A DNA stretch of 62,455 nucleotides from an uncultured Prevotellaceae bacterium (GTDB taxonomy: Bacteria; Bacteroidota; Bacteroidia; Bacteroidales; Bacteroidaceae): contig CACYJV010000019.1 in assembly GCA_902774815.1 (NCBI GenBank), positions 1 through 62,455 on the forward strand. Reading direction: 5' to 3'. A program made the position numbers and the translations under genes. The stretch's first letter is position 1. Each line of letters begins with the position of its first letter. The notes under the pieces were generated by a model. The model was not told the DNA's origin. It worked only from the letters and a program-made list of their open reading frames with translations, and ran no database searches. Of the stretch, positions 26,033 to 37,285 are shown in pieces.

Positions 26033-27439
26033 TTACTTTATTAAAAACTCTGGTGTGTTGAAGGAATAAAGCGAGGTGAGGTCGTAAGCCTTTGGATTGC
26101 GTTGAGGCAGCAGGAAAGGCTTTGTGGCCTTTCCATCGGGCGTCAACGACGAGAAGTAGATGCGGCTATAAAGTCCGTCGCTCCTTCGGCTGGTGAACAG
26201 AAACCAGCGACTGTTGCTGCTCCAGTTGTGGAAACTCTCGGCACGTGGGCTGTTGACCTCCGTAAGTGGCCGTGTAGCCCCTGTTTCCAAGTCGAGTAGC
26301 CAGAGGTCGGCCTCTGGATGCCAGATGGTAAAATAACCATGGTTGGCTGTTGTGAACATGATGTAGCGGCCATCGTACGAGGGGCGTGGCCAACTGATGG
26401 AGATGGTGTCGCCGCGCAGCAGTGTGTCCACGTGTTGGCCCAGTCGGCCCGTTTGCTCGTCGAAGGCCACGCGGCAAAGGCTGTAGCGTTCACGATTGTA
26501 ATCGGTGGGATACACCTGTCGGCGGGCCGTCGTAAAGTATAGCCAGCGTCCGTCAGGCGAGAAAGCGGGCGTATTCTCGGCCCATAAGCGTCGCATGATC
26601 AGCGTGTCGAGCAGCACCCGTTTCTGTAGCACGTCGTAAACGAATACGTCACTTTGTGAGTCATAGACCTCAATGCGCTTCTCGGCATTGGCCAGATGAA
26701 ACATCTGCGAGGTCTTGTTGGTTGAGTAGGCTATGTAACGGCCACTGGGATGCCAGTAGGGGTACACCATCGAACCACCCAGTTCCTTCGGTGGCTCCGC
26801 CTGGTAGCGCCCCGTCTGCTCGTGCTCAACGAACGTGCCTGCATTGTTGCCGCGACGATGGTAGGTGTGCTGCGCTGCGTTGCCGCGGTTCGACGTGTGG
26901 CAGTTCAGACAGGTGCCTGGCTGGTTGCTGTTGTCCTCGATGACCACCTCGTCGAACGTGGCCAGTGTGCGCTGGTAGATACCCATGTGGCCATACAGCT
27001 GATAGCCGGGGGCTATGCGCCGATAGGCAATGCTCTTATCGCCCAGCGAGTCGGTGCTCACGTTGATACTGAACGGGAGATAGGCGGTCCACACCTTGCC
27101 TTCGCCCCTTGCCTTCACACTGACGCTGAGCTTTCCGCCGCGGTTCTGGCTGAGCAATGCCTGCCACTCGTCGATGGGGAAGTCGGCATAGTCGCCCTCG
27201 ACCTCGATGCGCCCTCCCTTGTCGCCCGTCACCACCACCACCATCCGTGTCAGGCTGTCGTCAAGCATGGCAAAGTTTAGCGGGGCTATGTCAACAGGCA
27301 CGGTCACGTCCACGTAGTCGGGGAAAATGGCGGGCAAATCGTTGCTCTCCACGCATTTTCCACTTCGTTGGCATGCTGTGATGACGAGTGCTGCCAGCAC
27401 CAGCAGGCTATAGGAAAAACGTATCTTCAGTGTGCTCAT
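26033..27439 (-). CDS. TolB-like beta-propeller lipoprotein with a CxxCH motif
   Basis: A 468-residue lipoprotein (lipobox ITAC, Cys23). Residues about 170-205 contain NQPGTCLNCHTSNRGN, a CxxCH c-type haem attachment motif, and the second half has PD40/TolB-type blades (MVYPYWHPSGRYIAYSTNK, FSPDGRWLYFTTARRQ, WPRPSYDGRYIMFTT). Such proteins are annotated as TolB-like in Bacteroidetes; whether haem is bound is not known. It overlaps the end of the upstream DUF6057-like gene by 32 nt, which points to translational coupling. It is the last gene of the SusC/SusD operon, in the place where a surface glycan-binding protein is usually found. Confidence 0.8.
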   Translation of the reverse strand: MSTLKIRFSYSLLVLAALVITACQRSGKCVESNDLPAIFPDYVDVTVPVDIAPLNFAMLDDSLTRMVVVVTGDKGGRIEVEGDYADFPIDEWQALLSQNRGGKLSVSVKARGEGKVWTAYLPFSINVSTDSLGDKSIAYRRIAPGYQLYGHMGIYQRTLATFDEVVIEDNSNQPGTCLNCHTSNRGNAAQHTYHRRGNNAGTFVEHEQTGRYQAEPPKELGGSMVYPYWHPSGRYIAYSTNKTSQMFHLANAEKRIEVYDSQSDVFVYDVLQKRVLLDTLIMRRLWAENTPAFSPDGRWLYFTTARRQVYPTDYNRERYSLCRVAFDEQTGRLGQHVDTLLRGDTISISWPRPSYDGRYIMFTTANHGYFTIWHPEADLWLLDLETGATRPLTEVNSPRAESFHNWSSNSRWFLFTSRRSDGLYSRIYFSSLTPDGKATKPFLLPQRNPKAYDLTSLYSFNTPEFLIK

Positions 27440-28076
27440 ACTGTTTCTTCAGTTTGCCGATACCCGATGCCTCATCGATGAGTTCCGGATGGCGCGCCAG
27501 TTGTTTCATTCGTCGTGCCCACTTGCGGCTTGAGGAGAACTCCTCCAGCAGCGAGGCATATTTCACGGTTAGTTCTGTCTGCCCCATGATCAGGGCCGAT
27601 TCGGTCAGTCGGCGCAGTGGGCGTTCGCAGTTCTTCACGTCGCCCATCTTCACCATCGCCTCGAAGGCTGCCCGTTGAGCCATAGCCACCATGCCCAGTT
27701 GCATGTAGACGTCGCTCATCATCAGCGCGGCAGCGGGACTTGTCAATACGTCGTGCGAGTCGGAAAGACAGAAAGCCATGAGTTCTTGCTCCTTGCCCCT
27801 TGCCCCTTGCTCCTTAAGCATGGCCAGTGCCACCACTTTCTTGCACGCCAGCGACTGGGCAGGCTGTTGGTTGTGTTTCTCGATGATTTCACTCCACCGT
27901 CCTTTCAGCTGAAGGCGGTCGTAGGCCTTTTCCTCGGTCGTTCCGCCTGTTTGGCTGTGTCGGCAGCCCATCAACAGGAGTCCACAGAGCACTAACAAGA
28001 CAAAAAGGGGTACGGCATCGTCGCGACGCCGTCCCCCAAATAATCTCATAAAAAAGTCTTTGAGACTCACTACCAT
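27408..28076 (-). CDS. DUF6057-like helical-repeat lipoprotein (short form)
   Basis: A 222-residue lipoprotein (lipobox LLMGC, Cys38). The mature part (YDRLQLKGRWSEIIEKHNQQ, then MSDVYMQLGMVAMAQRAAFE and KYASLLEEF) looks like the soluble, TPR-like C-terminal part of DUF6057 proteins, which normally have a long multi-helix membrane region first. Here that region is replaced by a lipoprotein signal, so this is a truncated or rearranged member. Two low-complexity insertions are visible: the n-region GGRRRDDAVP comes from a palindrome at 28007-28035, and residues about 87-95 (EQGARGKEQ) from a CAAGGGG repeat. It starts 23 bp after the SusD stop and overlaps the next gene. Confidence 0.7.
   Translation of the reverse strand: MVVSLKDFFMRLFGGRRRDDAVPLFVLLVLCGLLLMGCRHSQTGGTTEEKAYDRLQLKGRWSEIIEKHNQQPAQSLACKKVVALAMLKEQGARGKEQELMAFCLSDSHDVLTSPAAALMMSDVYMQLGMVAMAQRAAFEAMVKMGDVKNCERPLRRLTESALIMGQTELTVKYASLLEEFSSSRKWARRMKQLARHPELIDEASGIGKLKKQYEHTEDTFFL
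28007..28035. repeat. GC-rich palindrome in the lipoprotein n-region
   Basis: GGGGTACGGCATCG followed by TCGCGACGCCGTCCCC, an almost perfect palindrome. In frame it is read as GRRRDDAVP before the hydrophobic core of the signal peptide. Confidence 0.6.
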
Positions 28077-28099
28077 ATCATATAACTAACCTAACTAAT

Positions 28100-30031
28100 T
28101 TATTCGTCATCAGAGTAACCTGGGTTCTGGGTGAGTGCCGGGTTCTTCACGATTTCGTCCTTAGGAATAGGCATGTCCATCTTCCAATCCTCATACTCGT
28201 AGTCGCGGTTGGTCCAAGGCACATCCTTCAGGTTCTCCACGTTGCGCTTCGGGTAGTTCGTCAGCACGTGGTCCTTCATGAAGTTCGACTTCTGCATATC
28301 CGGACGCAGACACCACTCACAGTTGAACTCCTTGCGGCGCTCGGTGTTCACAGCCACCTTCCAGACCTCTGACGAGAAGCCCTTCTTGGCTGCATACTGC
28401 GTGTAGTATGTCTTGGCATCCTCGACCTTGTCGACAGTGCTGCCGAAGGGGATAGGATACTCATCGCGGTGCTTGTAGAACATACCGCCGTCGCTCATGC
28501 CTTCGTCGCGCTCCACCCACTCAGCGAAGCTGTTGTAGTAGGGCATGTACTTGTCGGTCAGAGCTTTCTCCTTGCCATCCTCCAGTTTACCGAAGGCACG
28601 CTGGCGCAGCTCGTTGATTTGCTTCCAACCCTCAGCCTCGTTGCCCAGACGGAAGCAGCACTCTGCATAGTCGAGCATGACGTTAGGCAGACGCTTCCAG
28701 TAGATGGGTGTCGGGCTCCAGTGACCGTCGGCCCAGCCTTTGTAGTTGGCAGAGGCAGTACGCCACATCTTTGAACTCCAGATGGCAGGTGCCCATTCGC
28801 CGTTGTTGAAGTGGAACTGCTTGGTGGTGGTACCGCTGGCACCCTTGCCGAGCACTTCCTGCAGGTAGGGATTCACGCCGTAGATGGCAGGCTCGTACCA
28901 ACCCTCGTACTGAGGATCGTAGGCAGGATTGTTCGGGTCGATTTGTGGAACGGCACCCGTGTAGCACGAACCTTCGCGGCGCTTGTCGCCCTTTTCGTAG
29001 CAAGAGTACCACTCCCAAGAGAGGTAGAGCGAACCCCAACCGCCGTTCTCAGGACATGCGGTGTACCATTTCAGCATCAGTTTCGAGGTCATGTCATTCC
29101 ACTTACCCCAGTTGTTGCCTTCGTCGAGTTGCTCAACCCAGATGGCCTCGGGTCCCCATGCCGAAGCAGGATCCCACAGCGTTGTGAACGACTCGTTGAG
29201 TTTGTATGTACCGCTGTCCAGAATCTTCTTGAAACACTCCTGAGCAAGCTGGTAGCAGTTCTTAGCCTCGTTGGCATCCTGCTTTTGTCCGTTGGCACCG
29301 TCGGTCAGACGATAGGCTTTCCACATGTAGGCATCGCCCAGATAAGCCAGAGCCATTCCCTTGGTAGCGCGGCCATATTCCATATCCATAGGTTTCCAAT
29401 CGAGCAGGTCGGCTGCAGCCTTGAAGTCTTCGATGATGAAGTCCCACATCTCGCTATAGGTCTCAGCCTTTGGCTTGGTGGGCGTGTTCGAATAGGTCTC
29501 ACCTGTAGCCAGCATAGGAACGCGACCGAAGGTCGTAGCCAGCCAGTGGTAGAAGAATCCACGCAGTGCGCGGCCTTCACCTTCCAGCTTCTGCTTCACG
29601 GCAGGAGTCACCTTTTCGGCATTGCTCAGTCCCTCCAGATAGTCGTTGGCACGGCTGATACCAGCGTAGACATGACGCCAGCCAGCCAGCAGCTCGGTGG
29701 AAGTGGAGTTCCACTGCTGTACGTTCCAGTTCTTATCCCATCCCGTTGCCTGCGTGTCGATGGTGGGGTGGCAACCTGTGAAAAGATTGGGTTTGAAGCC
29801 CCAGTCGCCGTCGTAGAGGTCCTTCTCGGCAGCATCTTTGGCATCATTCGGGAACATCATGTCGTAGACACCGTTCAAGCCCTTCTTGGCATTGGCGTCG
29901 TTCTCGAACATGGCATCGCTGGCAATGACGTCGTACAGGTCGACATCCAGGAACTCATCGTTGTCGCAAGATGTAAGCCCAAGTCCCGTCATGCTCAATG
30001 CGGCACCTAAAATAAAATATCTTGTCTTCAT
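28100..30031 (-). CDS. SusD/RagB-family glycan-binding lipoprotein (xylan-type locus)
   Basis: A 643-residue outer-membrane lipoprotein (lipobox LTSC, Cys22) with the SusD N-terminal TPR region (WRHVYAGISRANDYLEGLSN, LRGFFYHWLATTFGRVPM) and the C-terminal RagB/SusD signature (NTERRKEFNCEWCLRPDMQK). SusD proteins lie over the SusC channel and capture oligosaccharide. It begins 70 bp after SusC and belongs to the same operon. The length is typical for the larger xylan-type SusD proteins. The substrate is inferred from neighbouring GH10, CE1 and GH43 genes. Confidence 0.95.
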   Translation of the reverse strand: MKTRYFILGAALSMTGLGLTSCDNDEFLDVDLYDVIASDAMFENDANAKKGLNGVYDMMFPNDAKDAAEKDLYDGDWGFKPNLFTGCHPTIDTQATGWDKNWNVQQWNSTSTELLAGWRHVYAGISRANDYLEGLSNAEKVTPAVKQKLEGEGRALRGFFYHWLATTFGRVPMLATGETYSNTPTKPKAETYSEMWDFIIEDFKAAADLLDWKPMDMEYGRATKGMALAYLGDAYMWKAYRLTDGANGQKQDANEAKNCYQLAQECFKKILDSGTYKLNESFTTLWDPASAWGPEAIWVEQLDEGNNWGKWNDMTSKLMLKWYTACPENGGWGSLYLSWEWYSCYEKGDKRREGSCYTGAVPQIDPNNPAYDPQYEGWYEPAIYGVNPYLQEVLGKGASGTTTKQFHFNNGEWAPAIWSSKMWRTASANYKGWADGHWSPTPIYWKRLPNVMLDYAECCFRLGNEAEGWKQINELRQRAFGKLEDGKEKALTDKYMPYYNSFAEWVERDEGMSDGGMFYKHRDEYPIPFGSTVDKVEDAKTYYTQYAAKKGFSSEVWKVAVNTERRKEFNCEWCLRPDMQKSNFMKDHVLTNYPKRNVENLKDVPWTNRDYEYEDWKMDMPIPKDEIVKNPALTQNPGYSDDE

Positions 30032-30101
30032 ATCTTTATGCTTTATTTACCTTGTAACTTGTTTCTTTTTACTATATTACCTTTTTGCCTTTTTACAGTG
30101 G

Positions 30102-33100
30102 TTAGAAGGTTACGTTCAGACCAGCCATGAAGGTGCGAGGCTGCGGATAACGACCAGTGTCGAGGCCCTGGAAGAGAATTGAACCGGTACCCACTTCAGG
30201 ATCGCCGTACTTGTTGTAGCCAGAAATGGTGAGCAGGTTGTTGATACCTACGTACACGCGGGCTTTCTGGATGAACAGTTTGTCGCTGATTGCTCTTGGC
30301 AGGGTGTAGCCCACCTGGATGTTGGAAATGCGCAGGAAGTCGCCATTCTTCACCCACATGTCGCTGACACGCGTGTTACGGCTGTAGTCACCGATTGACA
30401 GGCGAGGAAGCGAACCGCTACCATTGCGCCATGCATCCTCGTAGGCACTCTTCAGGATGTTCGGAGTGGTCTGGTCGTCGAGCTGTGTCATCGAGCTCAG
30501 CTTCATGGCAGAGTAAGACAAGATGTCCTGACCGAAGACACCATACATATAGATGCTGAAGTCCCAGTCCTTATAGGTGGCACCGAGATTCAAACCATAG
30601 TTCAGTGCGGGGAATCCGTTACCGATGATCTGACGGTCGTCGTCGTCGATCTTACCATCGTTGTTGATATCCTTGAATTTCATGTCGCCAATGGCCAGCG
30701 GGTGCTCGTTGTTAGCCTTCGAATAGTCGTCGACGATCTTGGAGTAGGCTGCCAGATCGTTGGCATCCTTAATGATACCGTCGGTCACAAATCCATAGAA
30801 CGAGCCCACGGCTTCGCCTTCCATACAGATGGAGTGGCGTGCCCAGTGGCCGTTACCATCGACAGCACCTACCTGAGAGCCGTCGAAGCCGCTGGCAGCG
30901 TTGGCGTTGTTACCACCTGTTGCTTCGCTATAGAGCGGGTCACCCATCTTCTTCACCTTGTTGCTGATGGTCGATCCAGTCAGGCGAGCATTGAACGAGA
31001 AGTCCTTTGTGAACTGCTTGTGATAGCCAATGGCAAACTCGAAGCCCTTGTTCTGAATCTCACCGTAGTTGGTATAGACAGAGGTGAAACCAGCGGTAGG
31101 ACGAATCTGCTGAACCAAAAGCAGGTCTTTAGTGTTCCTAACGAAGTAGTCTAGCGTGACATCCCAGTCGTTTAGGAAGGAGAAGTCAACACCAATGTTT
31201 GTCATCTCAGTGGTTTCCCACTTCAGATTGGTGTCAACCAGCGGTGCAAACCAACCAGTTTCGCGGGTGCGGTTGCCCCAGTAACCAGAGACGCCACCGC
31301 CACCGACATAGAATGCATAGGCTGCGTCACCGCTCAGGGCAGCAACACCCTTACCAGCGATGTTACCGGCGTTACCTGTCTGACCCCAACCGAGGCGCAG
31401 TTTCAGGTTGTTCACAGCTGTGATGTCCTTCATGAACGGCTCCTCAGAGATGCGCCAAGCACCAGCCAGTGAGGGGAATGTACCCCAACGGTTGCCAGAA
31501 CCGAAGTTCGAGCTACCATCGCGACGGATTGTAGCGGTGAGGATGTAGCGGTCGAGCAGGTTGTAGGAAGCACGTGCGAAGTAAGAAATCGTGTGTACGT
31601 CGCCGTTGTAGCCACCATTCACGCTCTTCGAGTTCGGGTCTTCTGTCAGCGAGAAGTTGCGGTTCATCACCGACGGGAACTTACGGGCGCTGCCACCGAG
31701 CCACTGGCCCCATGACTTGTTGACCTCATTACCAGCCATCAAGGTCAGGTCATGAATGCCTAAGTTCATGTGGTAAGTAAGGTAGGTCTGAATGCCGAGG
31801 CTGTAGCCGTTGCTGTTGTTCAGCGAGAAAGCATAGCTCTGGTCTGAGCCTGAAGGCAGGAGCACTTCTGTCCATTTGCCGCCAATCAGGTTGTAGCGTT
31901 CGCGTCCGCCCGTGTAGTCAGAGCTGTTGTTGCCCCAATAGGTGTATGTGCCCTGGCTGCGAAGATCGAGCTTATGGTTGTCGGTATCGAGGAATGTCAG
32001 GTCGATGAAAGCTGTGGTCTGAATACGGTCGAAGCCGTTGCGTGAGCGCTCGGCGTTCTCCATCTGCGAAGCGTATGGGTTGGCACCGATCGAGGTATTT
32101 CCTTCCCAGCTGTTAGGAGTCATCAGGTAACCCGAACCGTAGGTGCCGTCAGGGTTCACCAGATTGACGTTGATGAGCGGCTTGTTGGGGTCGTTCTCAT
32201 CCAGATAGTCGAGCGTTGGAGTCAGCGATGCAAAGTCACGGAGTGACGACAGGTTCTGGTTATTGCCCAGTCCCATGTTCGAGCCGTGGCTCTCGCTGTG
32301 GGTGTAGTTGATGTCACCGCCAATCTCCAGGAAACGGTTCACCTTCGTGTTGATGTTGGCACGAGTGGTGAAGCGCTGGTAGTTGGTGTTGATCACCAGA
32401 CCATCGATGTTGTTGAAGCCGAACGAGAGGTTATACTGAGTCTTCTCGCTACCGCCGTTCACCGACAGGCCATACTGCTGCTTCAGGGCTGCACGTGTCA
32501 TTTCCTTCTGCCAGTCAATAGCGTTCACACCCTTCATGTCGGGACGATTCCAGAGCTGGTTGATGAACATGGAACCATCGTTGGCCTTGGCTTCCTTGAT
32601 AGCCTTGGCATATTCGTCGAGGCTCAGCACGTCCAGTTTGTAGGGCAGTGTCTGCAGACCGAGGTCGGCTGTCAGCGTGATATTGGTCTTTCCCTTCGAG
32701 CCATGCTTGGTGGTGATCATCACAACACCATTGGCACCAACCGAACCGTAGATGGCGGTAGCCGAGGCATCCTTCAGGATTTCGATGCGCTCGATGTCAG
32801 ACGGGTTCACGAAGTCGGCACTTGTACCTACCTGTACACCATCGACAACATAAAGAGGTGATGCGTCGCCGTTGATGGTGCCGATACCACGGATGCGGAT
32901 AGCAGCCTTACCATCAGGCGAACCGTCCTGCATGGACACCTGCACACCAGCGGCTGCACCCTGCAGTGCCTGACCGATGTTCGTGGGTACACGCTTCATC
33001 ACGGCATCCTGATCGATGGTGGCCACCGAACCTGAGATATCGCTCTTCTTCATGGTACCATAACCTACGACGACCACGTCGCGCAGCGTTTCGCTGTCTT

Positions 33101-33398
33101 CTTTGAGCACGACGCTCACTTGCTGGCGACCAGCAACACGTACTTTCTGCGGCTGGAAGCCTACATAAGAAATACTCAGTGTGGCCTGCGGTGATGCAGA
33201 GACACTGAATGCGCCATTCAGGTCGGTAATGGTTCCGACGTCTGTTCCGTCTACTCGCACCGTGGCTCCCACCACGGGCTCTCCAATCTCGTCAGTAACT
33301 GTTCCTTTCACTGTGCCCTGGGCATAAGCGCTCAGCGACAAGCAGCTGATGAGGATCAGCAAAAGAAAAGGTTTCCCCATTGCTTTGAAAAAACTCAT
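30102..33398 (-). CDS. SusC/RagA-family TonB-dependent transporter (xylan-type locus)
   Basis: A 1098-residue outer-membrane receptor. The start is placed at MSFFKAMGKPFLLLILISCL, which gives a normal signal peptide; the frame extends upstream to 33482 but across the promoter. It has the carboxypeptidase-D-like domain (GTVKGTVTDEIGEPVVGATV), the SusC TonB-box/plug signature (VVVVGYGTMKKSDISGSVAT), plug domain and a 22-strand barrel ending AGLNVTF. It imports oligosaccharides with SusD. A TATCTTTG -7 element lies at 33465-33472, about 67 bp upstream of the start. Confidence 0.96.
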   Translation of the reverse strand: MSFFKAMGKPFLLLILISCLSLSAYAQGTVKGTVTDEIGEPVVGATVRVDGTDVGTITDLNGAFSVSASPQATLSISYVGFQPQKVRVAGRQQVSVVLKEDSETLRDVVVVGYGTMKKSDISGSVATIDQDAVMKRVPTNIGQALQGAAAGVQVSMQDGSPDGKAAIRIRGIGTINGDASPLYVVDGVQVGTSADFVNPSDIERIEILKDASATAIYGSVGANGVVMITTKHGSKGKTNITLTADLGLQTLPYKLDVLSLDEYAKAIKEAKANDGSMFINQLWNRPDMKGVNAIDWQKEMTRAALKQQYGLSVNGGSEKTQYNLSFGFNNIDGLVINTNYQRFTTRANINTKVNRFLEIGGDINYTHSESHGSNMGLGNNQNLSSLRDFASLTPTLDYLDENDPNKPLINVNLVNPDGTYGSGYLMTPNSWEGNTSIGANPYASQMENAERSRNGFDRIQTTAFIDLTFLDTDNHKLDLRSQGTYTYWGNNSSDYTGGRERYNLIGGKWTEVLLPSGSDQSYAFSLNNSNGYSLGIQTYLTYHMNLGIHDLTLMAGNEVNKSWGQWLGGSARKFPSVMNRNFSLTEDPNSKSVNGGYNGDVHTISYFARASYNLLDRYILTATIRRDGSSNFGSGNRWGTFPSLAGAWRISEEPFMKDITAVNNLKLRLGWGQTGNAGNIAGKGVAALSGDAAYAFYVGGGGVSGYWGNRTRETGWFAPLVDTNLKWETTEMTNIGVDFSFLNDWDVTLDYFVRNTKDLLLVQQIRPTAGFTSVYTNYGEIQNKGFEFAIGYHKQFTKDFSFNARLTGSTISNKVKKMGDPLYSEATGGNNANAASGFDGSQVGAVDGNGHWARHSICMEGEAVGSFYGFVTDGIIKDANDLAAYSKIVDDYSKANNEHPLAIGDMKFKDINNDGKIDDDDRQIIGNGFPALNYGLNLGATYKDWDFSIYMYGVFGQDILSYSAMKLSSMTQLDDQTTPNILKSAYEDAWRNGSGSLPRLSIGDYSRNTRVSDMWVKNGDFLRISNIQVGYTLPRAISDKLFIQKARVYVGINNLLTISGYNKYGDPEVGTGSILFQGLDTGRYPQPRTFMAGLNVTF

Positions 33399-33464
33399 AG
33401 TTGTTTTGGTTTTGTTGTACAATATTATTATTGTTAAATGGTTAGTTGGCAAAAATTTCCACTG

Positions 33465-33472
33465 CAAAGATA
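33465..33472 (-). promoter_or_regulatory. -7 element for the SusC operon (xylan-type)
   Basis: TATCTTTG on the minus strand inside CATATCTTTGCAGT. The same 14-base context stands before the GH10-CE1 gene at 35949-35956. No -33 TTTG at the normal distance, which fits activator control by the HTCS. Confidence 0.5.
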
Positions 33473-33656
33473 TGTGTTTCACGTGTTTTCTTGTTTGCGT
33501 GGTGTTTCAAATATTTTTTGTTTTGATAACTTTTGGCATTATTGTTACATATATACGATGAACTTGAAACAAAATTGAAGACAAGAGGCCTACCGTTGTA
33601 AGCCCCCTGTCTTCGCTTTGTGTGTGTCTTTGTATCAGTTGTGTGCTTTGGTGCAG

Positions 33657-35999
<2,343 letters not shown>

Positions 36000-37088
36000 T
36001 TATTTCATGTTACGATAATAAACAATCGTGTTTTCGTCCCATTGCTGGCGGGCAAAGGGATGTGCCTCGGCAGGCAGTTGGGGGGAGGGAGTTGATAGTT
36101 GATGGTTGATAGTTGATAGTTCTTTTTCCGCTTCGCTACAAAAACGTACCTGTGGGCCGAGCGGATGGTTGATGGTTGAAGGGTGTTGGGTGTTGGGTGT
36201 TGAGTGTTGAGCGGTTTCCACACGGATCTCGTCCCATAAGCCACGATCGAGGAATGACTGCAGCGTCTGACGACCTCCTTCAACGATGAGCGACTGCAGC
36301 TGGCGCTCCCTGCAAGCTGCCAAAAGACTGTCGATGGAGGGAAGGAAGGTGGGTGATGGGTGCTGGGTATTGGGTGCTGGGTGCTGGGTGTTGGGTGATG
36401 AAGAATGGCCTAAGACGAAGGCGACGGGCGCAGGGCCGGCCCAATGGCGCACGTTCAGCTGAGGATGCTCACGCTCCCACGTCGTTCGACCGACGACGAT
36501 GGCATCTTCGCAGGCGCGAAGTTGGTGAACAAGCATGCGCGTGAAGGGTGTTGAGATGGCCAGTGGCTGTCCGGCATTGTCGATATAGCCATCGGCGGTC
36601 TGTGCCCATTTCAGGATGATGTACGGGCGGCCTTGCTGGTGGAAGGTGAAGAACCGGCGGTTCAGCCAACGACACTCATCCTCGAGTACGCCTACGCTCA
36701 CACTGATGCCTGCCTGGCGGATGCGTTCGATGCCGCGTCCCTGCACCTTGGCAAACGGATCGACAGTGCCAACAACTACCCGGCGCACCCCCTTGCTCAC
36801 GATGAGGTCGCAGCAGGGAGGCGTCTTGCCGAAGTGGGCACACGGTTCCAGCGACACATAGACGGTGGCTGCAGCGAGCAACGGCTCGTCCTCAGGAGCC
36901 ACTGAGGCAAAAGCATTCACTTCAGCATGTCCCTCGCCACAGCGCACGTGATAGCCTTCGCCCAAGATGCGCCCCTCGTCGCTCACGATGACGCATCCCA
37001 CCATCGGATTGGGCCGCGACAGGTTGCGCCCGTAGCTGGCCAGCTGTAGGCAGCGTCGCATGTAGAGTTCGTCGGTCGTTGAAGCCAT
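36000..37088 (-). CDS. ribD: Riboflavin biosynthesis deaminase/reductase RibD
   Basis: A 362-residue bifunctional enzyme: deamination then reduction of the pyrimidine intermediate of riboflavin synthesis. The deaminase (1-145) shows the zinc site GHAEVNAF and EPCAHFGKTPPCC; the reductase starts at YIILKWAQTADGYID and includes LQSLIVEGGRQTLQSF. Two in-frame insertions from low-complexity repeats disturb the reductase: SSPNTQHPAPNTQHPSPT (nucleotides 36345-36405), and a stretch of about 44 residues (36091-36211) containing TPNTQHPSTINHPLGP and RFCSEAEKELSTINHQLSTP. The second is a translated family B repeat and sits in the region following LWDEIRVE, near the C-terminus. Whether the reductase half still folds is open. 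ribF lies about 1.1 kb upstream on the same strand. Confidence 0.92.
   Translation of the reverse strand: MASTTDELYMRRCLQLASYGRNLSRPNPMVGCVIVSDEGRILGEGYHVRCGEGHAEVNAFASVAPEDEPLLAAATVYVSLEPCAHFGKTPPCCDLIVSKGVRRVVVGTVDPFAKVQGRGIERIRQAGISVSVGVLEDECRWLNRRFFTFHQQGRPYIILKWAQTADGYIDNAGQPLAISTPFTRMLVHQLRACEDAIVVGRTTWEREHPQLNVRHWAGPAPVAFVLGHSSSPNTQHPAPNTQHPSPTFLPSIDSLLAACRERQLQSLIVEGGRQTLQSFLDRGLWDEIRVETAQHSTPNTQHPSTINHPLGPQVRFCSEAEKELSTINHQLSTPSPQLPAEAHPFARQQWDENTIVYYRNMK
36091..36211 (+). repeat. Family B repeat inside ribD
   Basis: TTGATAG units, then TTCTTTTTCCGCTTCGCTAC, AAAAACGTACCTGTGGGCCG, AGCGG, then GGTGTTGGGTG units. The first 80 bases match the intergenic copy at 9299-9395. The reading frame of ribD stays open through all of it. 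Confidence 0.8.
36345..36405 (+). repeat. GGGTGCTGGGT low-complexity repeat inside ribD
   Basis: About seven units of GGGTGATG/GGGTGCTG/GGGTATT type, encoding NTQHPAPNTQHP on the minus strand. Same class as the spacers at 24298-24350 and 38124-38199. Confidence 0.7.
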
Positions 37089-37135
37089 TTCTTTCGGATT
37101 TCTTGAGCGGCCCTGTGGGCCGAGTAACGTGTTTT

Positions 37136-37240
37136 GTGTAGGGGCAGACCCCCGTGTCTGCCCGTTATTGAGCGTTAAGGGACGAGCATTCTTTCCCTCA
37201 TCATTTTTCGGGCAGACACAGGGGTCTGCCCCTACACGTG
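37136..37240. repeat. Paired inverted GGGGCAGAC repeat (family A), copy 3
   Basis: Arms at 37136-37164 and 37209-37240 separated by about 45 bp. It lies between the CPBP gene and ribD, next to a family B remnant (GGGCCGAG at 37118-37125) and a family C copy (37247-37282). The 197-bp gap contains essentially only repeats. Confidence 0.8.
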
Positions 37241-37285
37241 GTTGTTCTCCCTCCCCAATCGAATAGAGGGTTTGGGGTGGGACTT

